The notes beneath the pieces are model-generated. The model searched no databases. It saw only the letters and a program-made list of their open reading frames with translations, and was not told the origin of the DNA. A stretch of DNA of 64,000 bases from Roseicella sp. DB1501. Its GTDB lineage: Bacteria > Pseudomonadota > Alphaproteobacteria > Acetobacterales > Acetobacteraceae. A program made the translations under genes and the position numbers. This document shows positions 50,536 to 59,974 of the stretch, piece by piece (the stretch's first letter is position 1; every line of letters begins with the position of its first letter). Location: assembly GCF_013112485.1 (NCBI RefSeq), contig NZ_JABFHG010000011.1, positions 124,001-188,000 on the forward strand. The letters run 5' to 3'.

Positions 50536-53500
50536 ATGCCCGACACCCACACCCCCATGTTCGATGCCCGGGTCAAGGCCGTGTTGGGCCCCACCAACAC
50601 CGGCAAGACGCATCTGGCCATCACCCGCCTGCTGGCCCATAGCAGCGGCATCATCGGCTTCCCGCTGCGCCTGCTGGCGCGCGAGAATTACGACCGGATG
50701 GTCGCCGCCAAGGGCGAGCGCCACGTCGCCCTGATCACCGGCGAGGAAAAGATCGTCCCGCCGGAGGCGAAGTGGTTCGCCTGCACGGTGGAGGCCATGC
50801 CGCTCGATCGCCGGGTCGAGTTCGTGGCGGTGGACGAGATCCAGCTCTGCGCCGATCCGGACCGGGGCCATGTCTTCACCGACCGGCTGCTCAATGCCCG
50901 CGGCATGGTCGAGACCATGTTCATGGGCGCCGAGACCATCCGGCCGCTGCTGCAGCGCCTGGTGCCGCAGGCCGAGATCGAGACCCGGCCGCGCCTCTCC
51001 CAGCTCACCCATGCCGGCCCGGCCAAGCTGACCCGGCTGCCGCCGCGTTCCGCCGTCGTCGCCTTCTCGGCCAGCGAGGTCTATGCCATCGCCGAGGCCA
51101 TCCGCCGCCGCCGCGGCGGCTGCGCCGTGGTGATGGGGCGGCTCAGCCCGCGCACCCGCAACGCCCAGGTGGCGCTCTACCAGAACCGCGAGGTCGATTT
51201 CCTGGTGGCGACCGACGCCATCGGGATGGGGCTGAACATGGATGTCGACCATGTCGCCTTCGCCGCCCTGCAGAAATTCGACGGCCATGTCGCCCGCATG
51301 CTGACGGCGCAGGAGGCGGCGCAGATCGCCGGCCGTGCCGGGCGCGGCATGCGCGACGGCAGCTTCGGCACCACCGGCGACTGCCCGCCCCTGCCGGACG
51401 AGATCGTCGACAAGATCGAGAACCACAATTTCGAGTCGCTGCAGACGCTCGCCTGGCGCAACCCCGAGCTGGACTTCAGCGGCGTGGACGCGCTGATCGA
51501 CAGCCTCTCGGCGCCGCCGCCCCTGGCCGGCCTCGCCCGCGGCCATGACGCGGATGATTTCGTCACCCTCGCCCAGCTGGCGCGGGAGGAGGAGGTTCGG
51601 AGCCTGGCGCAGGGGCGCAACCGCGTCCGGCTGCTCTGGGAAGCCTGCCAGGTGCCGGATTTCCGCAAGCTCGCCGACGACACCCATGTCCGGCTCTGCG
51701 GCCGCATCTTCAAGCACCTGGCCGAGGACGGCGCCCTGCCGGACGAGTGGGTGGCCGGGCAGATCGCCCAGTGCGGCAGCACCGAGGGCGACCTCGACAC
51801 GCTGATGGCGCGGCTGGCGAATATCCGCATCTGGTCCTACATCGCCGCCCGCGCCGACTGGACGCGCGACGCCGCCAGCTTCCAGGCCGAGGCCCGCCGC
51901 GCCGAGGACGCCGTCTCGGACGCGCTGCACGAGCGGCTGACCGCCCGCTTCGTCGACCGCCGCGCCGCGCATCTCATCCGCCGCCTCGACGATGCCGAGG
52001 ACAATCTCGCCTCCGCCGTGACCCGCCAGGGCGAGGTGGTCGTGGAGGGGCACGCGGTCGGCCGCGTCGCCGGCTTCCTCTTCCACCCGGAGGCGGAGGG
52101 CGCGACCGAGGAGGAGCGCAAGCTCGTCCTCCGCGCCGCCCGCCGGGCGCTGCGCGAGGAGATGCCGCGCCGGGTCGCCGCCGTGGAGACGGCGAAGGAC
52201 GAGGCCTTCGCCCTCACCCCCGGCCACCGCGTCACCTGGACCAGCCCGGGCGCCGAGCCGGCCGAGATCGCCCGGCTGCGCCCCGGCGCCGAGCCGGGCA
52301 AGCCCCAGGTCGAGGTGCTGGCGAGCGAGTTCCTCGACGGCGCCCAGCGCGAGCGGGTGCGGGCGCGGCTGGCGAAATGGATCGAGGGGCTGGTCGGCAA
52401 GGAGCTGGCCATCCTCGCCACCATCGAGGCCAAGGCCGAGGCCGAGGGCGCGCTGCGCGGCCCTGCCTTCCAGCTCCGCGAGCATCTCGGCCTGGTCCCC
52501 GGCAACACCCTGGCCTCGGTGAACCAGGAGCTGCGGCAGAAGCTGAAGGCGATCGGCGTCCGCGCCGGCCGCTTCGCGCTCTTCGTGCCGGAGGCGCTGA
52601 AGCCGCGCGCCATGGCGCTGCGGGCCCAGCTCTGGGCCATGTCGCGCAATATCGACACGCCCGCCCTGCCCGCCCCCGGCCTGGTCGCGCTGCATCTGCG
52701 CGAGCCGGTGGAGGGCGAGACGCCGCCCGCCGATGCGCCACCGCCCATCGGCTGGCCGCCGGGCTTCGCCCAGGCGATGGGCTGGCTGCCCGCCGGCTCG
52801 GTGCTGGTGCGCCTCGACGTCGCGGAGCGCATCGCCGCTGAGCTCGGCTTCCTGACCCGGCGCGCCCCGGCGCCGCCGCCACCCGACCTCGCCAGCCGGC
52901 TCGGGGTGAAAACCGACACGCTGGCCCCGACGCTCGCCGCGCTCGGCTTCCGGCTGCTCGAGCCGCCGCCGCTGGCCGAGGACGAATACGGCCCGCCGAT
53001 GCCGGTGCGCGTCGCCCAGCCGCGGCCGCAGCACCACCAGCCACATCGCGGCCCCCGGCATGGCCAGGGGCACGGTCCAGGCGCGCGGCCGGAGGGGCCG
53101 CGCCGCGAGGGGCAGCGGCCGCCCCGGCGCGGGGCGCCAGGAGAACACCAGCGCGGAGCGCCAGGAGAGTATCAGCGCGGAGCGCCAGGAGAGCAGCGGG
53201 AGGGCCATGGGCCCGGCGCCGGCCGGCCGCCGCGCGAGCGACAGGAGGCCCGGAGCGGCCGCGAGGGACAGGCGCCGCGCGACCGGCAGGAGCAGCGCGG
53301 CTGGCAGGACCGCCCGCCGCGGCGCGACCGGGGCGAGCGCGATCGGGGCGAGCGCGACCAGCGCCCGCCGCGCGAGGCCCGCGCCGTGCCGGATGCGCCG
53401 CTGCCGCCGCCGACCAGCGCCGCCATGATCTTCTACGGCCCGCCGATCCCGCCCGAGCTGCGCAAGGGCCCGGGCAAGCTCGAGGTCTCGCGCGGCGGCT

Positions 53501-53727
53501 TCGGCGGCAAGCCCTTCCAGAACCGCGACCGCGGCCCCGGCGGGCCGCCGCGCGGCCCGCGGCCGGACCGGCGCGAGGATGACCGCGGCCCGCGCGGCTC
53601 GCGGCCCGATCGCGGCGACCGGTCCGCGACCATGTCGCACGGCAAGCCGGCCGAGCCGAGCGGCCCGGACCCGGATTCGCCCTTCGCCGTGCTCGCCCGC
53701 CTGAAGCTGCAGCAGCAGCAGAGCTGA
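50536..53727 (+). CDS. SUV3-like RNA helicase with long Arg/Gly/Pro-rich tail
   Basis: A 1063-residue protein. Motif I GPTNTGKTH starts near residue 18, motif II VAVDEIQLCAD (DEIQ-type, as in mitochondrial SUV3) near 95, SAT is replaced by FMGAET, and motif VI IAGRAGRG lies near 270. SUV3 relatives unwind RNA in 3'-5' direction during RNA decay. After about residue 830 the chain becomes disordered: HHQPHRGPRHGQGHG, then 8-residue units GAPGEHQR, DRGER units and RPDR runs, to the C-terminus. This tail is likely to bind RNA or proteins. It is followed by an S4 protein and fdxA, a conserved alphaproteobacterial order. Confidence 0.88.
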   Translation: MPDTHTPMFDARVKAVLGPTNTGKTHLAITRLLAHSSGIIGFPLRLLARENYDRMVAAKGERHVALITGEEKIVPPEAKWFACTVEAMPLDRRVEFVAVDEIQLCADPDRGHVFTDRLLNARGMVETMFMGAETIRPLLQRLVPQAEIETRPRLSQLTHAGPAKLTRLPPRSAVVAFSASEVYAIAEAIRRRRGGCAVVMGRLSPRTRNAQVALYQNREVDFLVATDAIGMGLNMDVDHVAFAALQKFDGHVARMLTAQEAAQIAGRAGRGMRDGSFGTTGDCPPLPDEIVDKIENHNFESLQTLAWRNPELDFSGVDALIDSLSAPPPLAGLARGHDADDFVTLAQLAREEEVRSLAQGRNRVRLLWEACQVPDFRKLADDTHVRLCGRIFKHLAEDGALPDEWVAGQIAQCGSTEGDLDTLMARLANIRIWSYIAARADWTRDAASFQAEARRAEDAVSDALHERLTARFVDRRAAHLIRRLDDAEDNLASAVTRQGEVVVEGHAVGRVAGFLFHPEAEGATEEERKLVLRAARRALREEMPRRVAAVETAKDEAFALTPGHRVTWTSPGAEPAEIARLRPGAEPGKPQVEVLASEFLDGAQRERVRARLAKWIEGLVGKELAILATIEAKAEAEGALRGPAFQLREHLGLVPGNTLASVNQELRQKLKAIGVRAGRFALFVPEALKPRAMALRAQLWAMSRNIDTPALPAPGLVALHLREPVEGETPPADAPPPIGWPPGFAQAMGWLPAGSVLVRLDVAERIAAELGFLTRRAPAPPPPDLASRLGVKTDTLAPTLAALGFRLLEPPPLAEDEYGPPMPVRVAQPRPQHHQPHRGPRHGQGHGPGARPEGPRREGQRPPRRGAPGEHQRGAPGEYQRGAPGEQREGHGPGAGRPPRERQEARSGREGQAPRDRQEQRGWQDRPPRRDRGERDRGERDQRPPREARAVPDAPLPPPTSAAMIFYGPPIPPELRKGPGKLEVSRGGFGGKPFQNRDRGPGGPPRGPRPDRREDDRGPRGSRPDRGDRSATMSHGKPAEPSGPDPDSPFAVLARLKLQQQQS
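53131..53198 (+). repeat. 24-bp in-frame tandem repeat in the helicase tail
   Basis: Units begin at 53131, 53155 and 53179 (third partial) and encode GAPGEHQR, GAPGEYQR and GAPGEQ. Being in frame and a multiple of three, expansions would lengthen the disordered tail without breaking the gene. A shorter 15-base DRGER-coding repeat follows near 53330. Confidence 0.75.
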
Positions 53728-53752
53728 CCGTCCCGGCGGGAAGGCGGGACGG

Positions 53753-54067
53753 ATGGCCGAGGGCGGCGAGGACCGCGACTGGCAGCGGCTCGACAAATGG
53801 CTCTGGTGCGCACGGGTCGCCAAGACCCGCGCCGCCTGCAGCCGGATGGTCGAGGCCGGCAGCGTCCGGATCAATCGCCAGCCCACAGACAAGCCGCATG
53901 CCAGGCTGCGCCCCGGCGACGTGCTGACCCTGGCGCTGGGCTCGCCGGAGCGCGGGAGCGTGCGGATCTGGCGGGTGCTGGCCCTGGGCGGGCGGCGTGG
54001 CCCCGCCAGCGAGGCACGGGGCCTGTTCGAGGACCTTTCGGCACCGCCGCCTTCCCAGCAAGGCTGA
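53753..54067 (+). CDS. S4-domain RNA-binding protein (Hsp15/HslR-like)
   Basis: A 104-residue protein with an S4 domain over most of its length: [20 protein letters not shown], then SVRINRQ and [14 protein letters not shown]. This matches the Hsp15 family, which binds the free 50S subunit carrying a stalled nascent chain. It begins 25 bases after the helicase stop with a good purine-rich ribosome site. It is likely co-transcribed with the helicase. Confidence 0.9.
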   Translation: MAEGGEDRDWQRLDKWLWCARVAKTRAACSRMVEAGSVRINRQPTDKPHARLRPGDVLTLALGSPERGSVRIWRVLALGGRRGPASEARGLFEDLSAPPPSQQG

Positions 54068-54162
54068 CCTGCGGCAGGGTGGATCACCCGCGGCTTGCCA
54101 TCCCGGCCATCGCGGTCCATCTCTGCGCCGGCGCATCGCCGGGCGCGAGGGATCAGTCAGCC

Positions 54163-54495
54163 GTGACTTATGTCGTTCTCGAAAACTGCATCAAGTGCAA
54201 GTACATGGACTGCGTGGAAGTCTGTCCGGTGGACTGCTTCTATGTCGGCGAGAACATGCTGGTGATCCATCCGGACGAGTGCATCGATTGCGGCGTCTGC
54301 GAGCCGGAATGCCCCGCCGAGGCGATCGTGCCCGACAGCGACGACCGCGCGGCTGACTACGCCGAGCTGAACCGCACCTATGCGACGCAATGGCCCAACA
54401 TCACCCGCAAGGGCGAGCCGCCGGCCGATGCGGATGAATGGAAGGACAAGCCGGGCAAGCGGGAGATGTTCAGCCCCGAGCCGGGCACCCCCTGA
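54163..54495 (+). CDS. fdxA: Seven-iron ferredoxin FdxA
   Basis: A 110-residue ferredoxin with cysteines placed for one [3Fe-4S] and one [4Fe-4S] cluster: the first set is in [19 protein letters not shown] and the second in [12 protein letters not shown]. The C-terminal extension ([18 protein letters not shown]) is characteristic of alphaproteobacterial FdxA. The start is GTG at 54163 (GTG ACT TAT GTC) preceded by GAGGGA; no ATG fits. In other alphaproteobacteria a CarD regulator often follows; here it does not. Confidence 0.93.
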   Translation: MTYVVLENCIKCKYMDCVEVCPVDCFYVGENMLVIHPDECIDCGVCEPECPAEAIVPDSDDRAADYAELNRTYATQWPNITRKGEPPADADEWKDKPGKREMFSPEPGTP

Positions 54496-54564
54496 ACTTC
54501 CACATTCTCGACTATCACGCCGCCCTGCCGGGTACCCCCGAGCGGAGCCGGACCTTGCTGGGCG

Positions 54565-55005
54565 TCAGATGCCGGTGGCCCGGTCGACCTCCCGCCGGCC
54601 GCCCTGGGGCCGCAGGCCTTGCGAGGCCTGCTGCAGCACGTCCCGCACCGCCGGGATGAGCCGGTCGCCATGCTGCGGCTTCTGCAGCCGCACCGTCGGC
54701 CAGCCGAGGCCACGCAGATTGGCCTGCGGCGCATCCGCATCGTAGCCCGTCACCACCACGACCGGCAGATTCGGGCTGCGGCGCCGCAATTCCTGAATGA
54801 TTTCATAGCCCGCGAGCCGGCCGTTCAGGCGGAGATTGACCACCGCGACCGTGACCGAGGCCACGGGGATGCCCGCCATGGCATCGGCCGAGCCGATGAT
54901 GAGAGTCTCGAAGCCTTCCGCCACCAGAAGGTCTTCCATCTCGAGCGCCAACAGCGCCTCGTCCTCAACGACCAGCGCCAGGGGCGCTCCTGCTTGCGCG
55001 TCCAT
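54565..55005 (-). CDS. Single-domain receiver protein with Asn at the phosphorylation site
   Basis: A 146-residue stand-alone receiver. The acidic pair is in LVVEDEALLALEMEDLL (Glu14-Asp15), the conserved Thr in VVVVTGYDAD, and the Lys in RLQKP. The position that should hold the phospho-accepting Asp is Asn57 (VAVVNLRLNG). Thus it may not be phosphorylated normally. It lies 91 bases downstream of a GAF/HWE histidine kinase on the same strand and is presumably its partner. An ATG at 55023 is an alternative start. Confidence 0.82.
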   Translation of the reverse strand: MDAQAGAPLALVVEDEALLALEMEDLLVAEGFETLIIGSADAMAGIPVASVTVAVVNLRLNGRLAGYEIIQELRRRSPNLPVVVVTGYDADAPQANLRGLGWPTVRLQKPQHGDRLIPAVRDVLQQASQGLRPQGGRREVDRATGI

Positions 55006-55096
55006 CGTGCCTCGGTAGAGCATCCCGCCAGCATTGCAATGCCGACAGAAGAATCTGGATTTGCAATAGTTACCGAAGCCTGAGGCGCAATGGTCT

Positions 55097-56254
55097 TCAC
55101 CGTGCCGGGAGCGGGCGGAAAACCAGGGTGAGGCGGGTGCCACGCCCGCTTCCGGCCCAGATCATGCGCGCCGAAAGTTGTTGCGTCAGGCGCTCCATCA
55201 GCCGCATCCCGGTCCCGCCGGAGGGCGCGCCGGGAAAGCCGCGCCCGTCATCCCAGAGCACCATCCGCACCTCGCCGCCACGCGCCGACTCGAGTCGCAG
55301 GCCGATGCTCCCCTCGCTGCCATCGAAGGCGTGCCTGAGGCTGTTGGCGACGAATTCGTGCACGATCAGGCCAAGCGGCGCCGCCTGCTCGGGCGGCACG
55401 ATCTGCTGCCCCATCTCCAGCACCAGCCGGATGCGTCCCGGCGCATCCTCGTGAAAGCGCAGGAGCGTGCCGGCGAGCTCGCTGAGATAGGCGCCGAGAT
55501 CGACCCGGTCGACATCGCCGGCGAGGTAGAATTTGTCGTGCAGCAGCCGCAGGGCGTCGACGCGCCGGCGCACCGCCTGCAGCGCCGCGAGTGTCTCCGG
55601 CGTGCCGGCGCAGCGCGCCTGCAGCTGCATCAGCCCAATGATGACCTGAAGGTTGTTCTTGACTCGATGCTGCAACTCGCGGAGCAGCCGCTCGACCTCG
55701 ATGGACCGGGCGCGCAGCTCGTCGCCGACCCGCAGCCGCTCGACGGCCGCCGCGAGCATGTTGGCATAGGATTGCAGGAAGGCGACCTCGTCCTCGGTGA
55801 AGCGCCGCGGCTGGCGGCTGTCGATCTCGAGGATGCCATAGGGCGCCTTGCCGTCGGCGCCGGCGACGACGACATTTGCGACCGCGCACACCCCGTGCTC
55901 CTGCATGAAGCCGGGCAGGACGAAACGATCATCGGCGGCGCAATCCTCCGATATGACCGGCAGCTCGGTTTCGAGCAGCAGCGCCTCCAGCGTGCCCGCC
56001 TCGGCCCGCAGCGCCACCTCGCCGACCAGGCCCGGCCGCCAGCCGAAGCCGGCCCGCATCACCAGGGTGCGACCGTCGCTTTGCAACTCGAGCACCTTCG
56101 CGAGACCGGTATCGAATCCCTCCGCGATCAGCCGGCAGGCCTCATGCAGAAGCTCCTGCAGATCCTCCGATTGCAGCGCCCGCTCCCCGAAGCGCGCGAG
56201 CGCGGTCTGCTGCGCGAGCAGCCTTGCCTCACGGCGCTGGACGAGGTCGGACAT
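55097..56254 (-). CDS. GAF-domain sensor histidine kinase (HisKA_2/HWE type)
   Basis: About 385 residues. A GAF domain (about 30-180, with LHEACRLIAEGFDTGLAKVLEL and PYGILEIDSRQPRRFTEDEV) precedes a HisKA_2 dimerisation motif with phospho-His in ELQHRVKNNLQVIIGLM, and a HATPase with EFVANSLRHAF and DDGRGFPG. No membrane helix, so it is cytoplasmic. The start at 56254 (MSDLVQRREARLL) is chosen by family resemblance; the frame is open to an ATG at 56398 with poor coding character between. The next gene is a receiver lacking its Asp. Confidence 0.85.
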   Translation of the reverse strand: MSDLVQRREARLLAQQTALARFGERALQSEDLQELLHEACRLIAEGFDTGLAKVLELQSDGRTLVMRAGFGWRPGLVGEVALRAEAGTLEALLLETELPVISEDCAADDRFVLPGFMQEHGVCAVANVVVAGADGKAPYGILEIDSRQPRRFTEDEVAFLQSYANMLAAAVERLRVGDELRARSIEVERLLRELQHRVKNNLQVIIGLMQLQARCAGTPETLAALQAVRRRVDALRLLHDKFYLAGDVDRVDLGAYLSELAGTLLRFHEDAPGRIRLVLEMGQQIVPPEQAAPLGLIVHEFVANSLRHAFDGSEGSIGLRLESARGGEVRMVLWDDGRGFPGAPSGGTGMRLMERLTQQLSARMIWAGSGRGTRLTLVFRPLPAR

Positions 56255-56502
56255 GGCGTTGAAAAAGCAGGCGGCGCGCGGCAGTTCCGACAACATGACG
56301 GCGATGAGATCGTATGATGCGGCGCCTTGCCGCGGTCCCGAGGCCGGATCGACGCAGCCGCCGGCATTTCCCGCCTGAGCGGAACGACCCTGCGGCATTC
56401 CTAATGCCTATAAGAAACGAGACGCCGCAAGAGACTATAGGGCAGGCAGACATCGGCGTCCGGGCGCTCACGCCCTCCCACGATCTGCTCTAGGCTCGCC
56501 GC

Positions 56503-57651
56503 GTGTCCTCCTTCCTTCGCCACGCCCTGGCCGGTGGCGCCGCCACCGCCTCCGGCAACGGCCTCGCCCGCTTCGCCTATGTGCCTCTCTTCCCCGCCAT
56601 GGTCGGCCAGGGCTGGGTCACCGGCGCCGAGGCCGGCACGCTCGGCGCCGCGGCGCTGCTGGGCTACCTGATTGGCACGCTGCTCGGGCGCGGCGCGGGC
56701 CGGCGGCTCGGCGTGCCGCGCACCCTCGATGCCGGCATGGCGCTGATCGTCCTCTCGCTGATCGCCTGCGCCTGGAATGGCGGCTTTCCCTGGTTCCTGG
56801 CCTGGCGAACCCTGGCGGGCGTCGCGGGCGGGCTGCTGATGGCGCTCGCCGGCCCGGCGACGCAGGCCTCGGTGCCGCTGCAGCAGCGCGGCACGGCCGG
56901 CGGCGTGGTCATCGCGGGCGTCGGGCTCGGCATCGCCACCGGCGCCCTCGCCGTGCCCGCCCTGCTGCCGGCCGGGCTTCCGGCCACCTGGCTTGGCCTC
57001 GCCGGCCTCGTCCTGCTGCTCTGGGCCTTCGCGCATCCGCGCTGGCCGGACATGGCGATGCGCGGCGTCGCGGCCGAGGCGCCGCCCCGCGCCCGGCTGC
57101 TGCTGCTGCTCTATGGGCTGCATGGCGCGGGGATGGTGCCGCCCATGGTCTATCTCGCCGACCTCGCCGCGCGCGGCCGGGGCCTCGGCATCGGCATCGG
57201 GGCGCTGCTCTGGCTGGTATTCGGCCTCGCCGGCGTCGCCGGCGGCGTGCTGAGCGGGCGGGTGGCGGACCGCCTCGGCGGCCGGCCGACCCTGCGGCTC
57301 TGGCTGCTGGTCCAGGTCCTCGCCCTCGGCCTCACCCTGCCGCCCTATGCCCCGCTCGTGCTGCCGGCGGCGGCGCTGGCAGGCTTCGCCGCGGTGGGCG
57401 TGACGGCGGTGACGCTCGGGGTGACACGGGAGATCGCCGGCCTGCGCGCGACGGGGCTGTGGGTGCAGTGCACGGCGGCCTTCGCCGTGGTGCAGACGGT
57501 CGTGGGCTTCGGCCTCGCCGCCCTCTTCGCCGCAACCGGCGAGAGCCATGCGGCGGTGTTCGGCGCCGGGCTCGGCTTCTCCCTCGCCGCCTTCGCCGCC
57601 GCGGTGGCGCTGGCCCGGCAGCAGCCGCAGCCACGGACGGCGCCGGCTTGA
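56503..57651 (+). CDS. MFS transporter of the YbfB/YjiJ family
   Basis: A 382-residue membrane protein with 12 predicted hydrophobic segments. The family start GGAATASGNGLARFAYVPLFPAM (N-terminal helix 1) and VTGAEAGTLGAAALLGYLIG match the YbfB/YjiJ (UPF0226) MFS group. The start codon is GTG at 56503. It is divergent from the GAF kinase. The substrate is unknown. Confidence 0.85.
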   Translation: MSSFLRHALAGGAATASGNGLARFAYVPLFPAMVGQGWVTGAEAGTLGAAALLGYLIGTLLGRGAGRRLGVPRTLDAGMALIVLSLIACAWNGGFPWFLAWRTLAGVAGGLLMALAGPATQASVPLQQRGTAGGVVIAGVGLGIATGALAVPALLPAGLPATWLGLAGLVLLLWAFAHPRWPDMAMRGVAAEAPPRARLLLLLYGLHGAGMVPPMVYLADLAARGRGLGIGIGALLWLVFGLAGVAGGVLSGRVADRLGGRPTLRLWLLVQVLALGLTLPPYAPLVLPAAALAGFAAVGVTAVTLGVTREIAGLRATGLWVQCTAAFAVVQTVVGFGLAALFAATGESHAAVFGAGLGFSLAAFAAAVALARQQPQPRTAPA

Positions 57652-57747
57652 AACGGGCCCCGATCGGGTGGACTCACCCGACCGGCAGCGCCACCTGTCC
57701 GGCGTAACCCTGCCCCGCTCCCGGGCGCCCCGTCCGACGAGGCCTGC

Positions 57748-59745
57748 ATGCGTATCCTCCTGCTCCTCACCGCCCTTGCCCTGCCGGCCGCCGCGGCCGA
57801 GCTGCCGGTGCGGCGCGTCACCCTCTCCAATGCCGGGCTGATGCAGATCGAGTGCGAGGGTGAGCTCGCCGCCGATGCCGGCCTCGAGCTGCGCGCGCCG
57901 CTCGAGGCAGTGGACGACCTGCTGAAATCCATGCTGCTGCGCGACCCCGCCGGCCAGGTCCAGGAGGTGCGGCTAGCGGCGCAGGACCTCGCCGCCGAGG
58001 CCTTCCGCGGCCTGCCGCTGCGCCCGGCGGATTTCGAGAGCCGCGCCAGCCTGATGCGGGCGCTGCGCGGCCAGGTGGTGACGGCGGGCGACGTGACCGG
58101 CCGGCTGCTCGATGCCGAGGAGGGCGAGGCCGGCCTGCGGGTGACGCTGCTGACGGAGGCGGGGCTGCGCCTGCTGCTGCTGCGCGAGGGCGAGCAGCTC
58201 CGGCTGGCCGATCCGGCGCTCGCCGGCCAGCTCGCCCGCGCCGCCGATGCCCTCGCCGCCGGCCGCAGCGCCGATATGCGGCGCCTCTCGATCCGCATCA
58301 TCGGCGCCACCGCGCCGCGCCGGGTCGGGCTCACCTATGTCACCGCCGCGCCGCTCTGGAAGCCCTCCTGGCGCCTGGTGTTGCCGCCAGAGGGTCAGGG
58401 CCAGGGCGAGGCACGGCTGCAGGGCTGGGCGGTGGTGGAGAACCATTCGGGCGCCGACTGGGAGGGGGTGCAGCTCACCCTCGTCTCCGGCAATCCGGCG
58501 GCCTATGCGCAGCCGCTCTACACCCCGGTGCAGCTGGCGCGGCCGGTGCTGCCGGTGCGCGGCGCGGCCCCGGTCACGGTCGAGCCGGATACCGGCCCAC
58601 GGCCGGCGCCCCCCGCCCCACTGGCCGAGGCGATGGCCGATGCGAAGCGCTTCGAGCGGAGCGCCGCGCCGGCCGCCGCAGCGGCGGCCCCGCCGGTGGC
58701 GGCGCTCGCCGAGGCCGCGGTCGAGGCCTCGCCGGGACGCATCGCCTTCGCCCTGCCCGGCCCCGTCACCATCCGCGGCGGCGAAACCGCCAACCTTCCC
58801 TTCCTCGACACCCGCCTGCCGGCCGAGCGGCTCTGGTGGGTGCAGGACCTCGCGGCGCGGCACCCGCTCGACGCCGTGCGGCTGACCAATGCGAGCGGCC
58901 ATGTGCTGCCCGACGGGCTCGCCGCGCTCTACGGCGCCACCAGCGGGACGGAGGCCGGCGCCTGGCTCGGCGATGCCGAGCTGCGCGCCGTGGCGCCGGG
59001 CGAGCAGCGCCTCCTCGCCTTCGCCCGCAACCGCGACCTGCAGCTGTCGCAGGCGGCGGAGACGAGCGAGCAGCCGCTGCGCGTCGATGTACGGCGCAAC
59101 CTGGTGGAGGTGGCGCTGGCGCGGCGCGAGGCCGTGGCGCTGGCGGTCGATCCGCAGGGCGCCCGCGGCCGCATGGTGATCGACCTGCCACGGCGGGAGG
59201 GGGCGAAGCCGCTCTTTCCCGTGGCCGCCGAGGGAGAGTTCGGCCTGCGCACGGAGACGCTGCTGGACGGCGCCGCCGCCACCCTGCGCTTCGCCTGGGA
59301 GCGGGAGGCGGTGCAGCGGGTGACGCTCTGGGACCCAGGCCTCGGCGATCCGGAGGTGCTGCCCTGGCGCGGCCTCGACCTGGAGCAGGGCCTGCGCCGC
59401 CTGCCCGGCGGCCCCGGCAGCCTCGAGACCCTGCAGGCCCTGCTGCAGCGCCTGCCCGCCGACGCCCCTGGCCGCGAGCGGCTGGCGGGGCTGGTCGCGG
59501 CGCTGGCCGAGGCGCGCCGGCTGCTGGAGAGGGCGCGCGGCGCCATCCGCGGCGCCGTGGTGGCGGAGGCGGCGCTCGATCGCGCCCGCGCCGCGGTCGA
59601 GGACCGCAGCGGCCCGGCGAAGGAGGAGGCGCGGCGGCAGCTCAACGCGGCAAGCCTCGCCGCCGGCCGCGCCGGCGCCACGGCGGATGCGGCCTGGGAA
59701 GCCTGGCAGCGCGCGGCGCAGGCGGTGCGGGCGCAGACGGGCTAG
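57748..59745 (+). CDS. DUF4139 domain-containing secreted protein
   Basis: A 665-residue exported protein with a short signal peptide (MRILLLLTALALPAAA, cleavage near AAAE). The DUF4139 pattern is spread across the chain: VRRVTLSNAGLMQIECEG, LTYVTAAPLWKPSWRLVL, WAVVENHSGADWEGVQLTLVSG and the C-terminal coiled coil from about 575. An Ala/Pro-rich linker lies near 290-320. No enzymatic motif is known for the family; an outer-surface or mucoidy role is only suggested for relatives. It ends just before a strong stem-loop. Confidence 0.82.
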   Translation: MRILLLLTALALPAAAAELPVRRVTLSNAGLMQIECEGELAADAGLELRAPLEAVDDLLKSMLLRDPAGQVQEVRLAAQDLAAEAFRGLPLRPADFESRASLMRALRGQVVTAGDVTGRLLDAEEGEAGLRVTLLTEAGLRLLLLREGEQLRLADPALAGQLARAADALAAGRSADMRRLSIRIIGATAPRRVGLTYVTAAPLWKPSWRLVLPPEGQGQGEARLQGWAVVENHSGADWEGVQLTLVSGNPAAYAQPLYTPVQLARPVLPVRGAAPVTVEPDTGPRPAPPAPLAEAMADAKRFERSAAPAAAAAAPPVAALAEAAVEASPGRIAFALPGPVTIRGGETANLPFLDTRLPAERLWWVQDLAARHPLDAVRLTNASGHVLPDGLAALYGATSGTEAGAWLGDAELRAVAPGEQRLLAFARNRDLQLSQAAETSEQPLRVDVRRNLVEVALARREAVALAVDPQGARGRMVIDLPRREGAKPLFPVAAEGEFGLRTETLLDGAAATLRFAWEREAVQRVTLWDPGLGDPEVLPWRGLDLEQGLRRLPGGPGSLETLQALLQRLPADAPGRERLAGLVAALAEARRLLERARGAIRGAVVAEAALDRARAAVEDRSGPAKEEARRQLNAASLAAGRAGATADAAWEAWQRAAQAVRAQTG

Positions 59746-59752
59746 AGAAATC

Positions 59753-59781
59753 CCCGCAAAACCGCTTCGCGGCTTTGCGGG
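59753..59781 (+). terminator. Stem-loop terminator after the DUF4139 gene
   Basis: CCCGCAAA (59753-59760) pairs with TTTGCGGG (59774-59781), then one mismatch, then CCGC-TTC-GCGG. The 12-bp stem with a three-base loop begins 8 bases after the stop. No T-run follows, so it may work as a processing or stabilising hairpin. Confidence 0.7.
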
Positions 59782-59803
59782 AACCCCATGGAGTCCCCTC
59801 CCG

Positions 59804-59914
59804 CCCAAGATGCGTCACAGCCTGCCGCGGCGAAGCCGCGCCCAAGATGCGTCACAGCCTGCCGCGGCGAAGCCGCGCCCAAGATGCGTCACAGCCTGCC
59901 GCGGCGAAGCCGCG
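59804..59914. repeat. Three direct copies of a 37-bp palindromic unit
   Basis: Exact or near-exact 37-bp units start at 59804, 59841 and 59878, each CCCAAGATGCGTCACAGCCT followed by GCCGCGGCGAAGCCGCG. The 3' half is a hairpin (GCCGCGGC-GAA-GCCGCGG); in the last copy the stem extends to 11 bp, CCTGCCGCGGC-GAA-GCCGCGGCAGG. Period was counted from the sequence. It sits between the terminator and an unrelated palindrome at 59975 and is likely unstable in number. Confidence 0.85.
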
Positions 59915-59974
59915 GCAGGGCGACGAGCAGCGGCGGTTTTGATAGGCGTTCCAAGGCGCGCCGCCTCAGGCCAG

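Noticed and set aside
56255-56398. 48-residue N-terminal extension of the GAF kinase
   Set aside because: Sequence lacks family resemblance and coding bias; kept as an alternative start only.
59804-59914. Three 37-bp repeats as a possible CRISPR array
   Set aside because: The units are directly adjacent with no spacers, and no cas genes are present.
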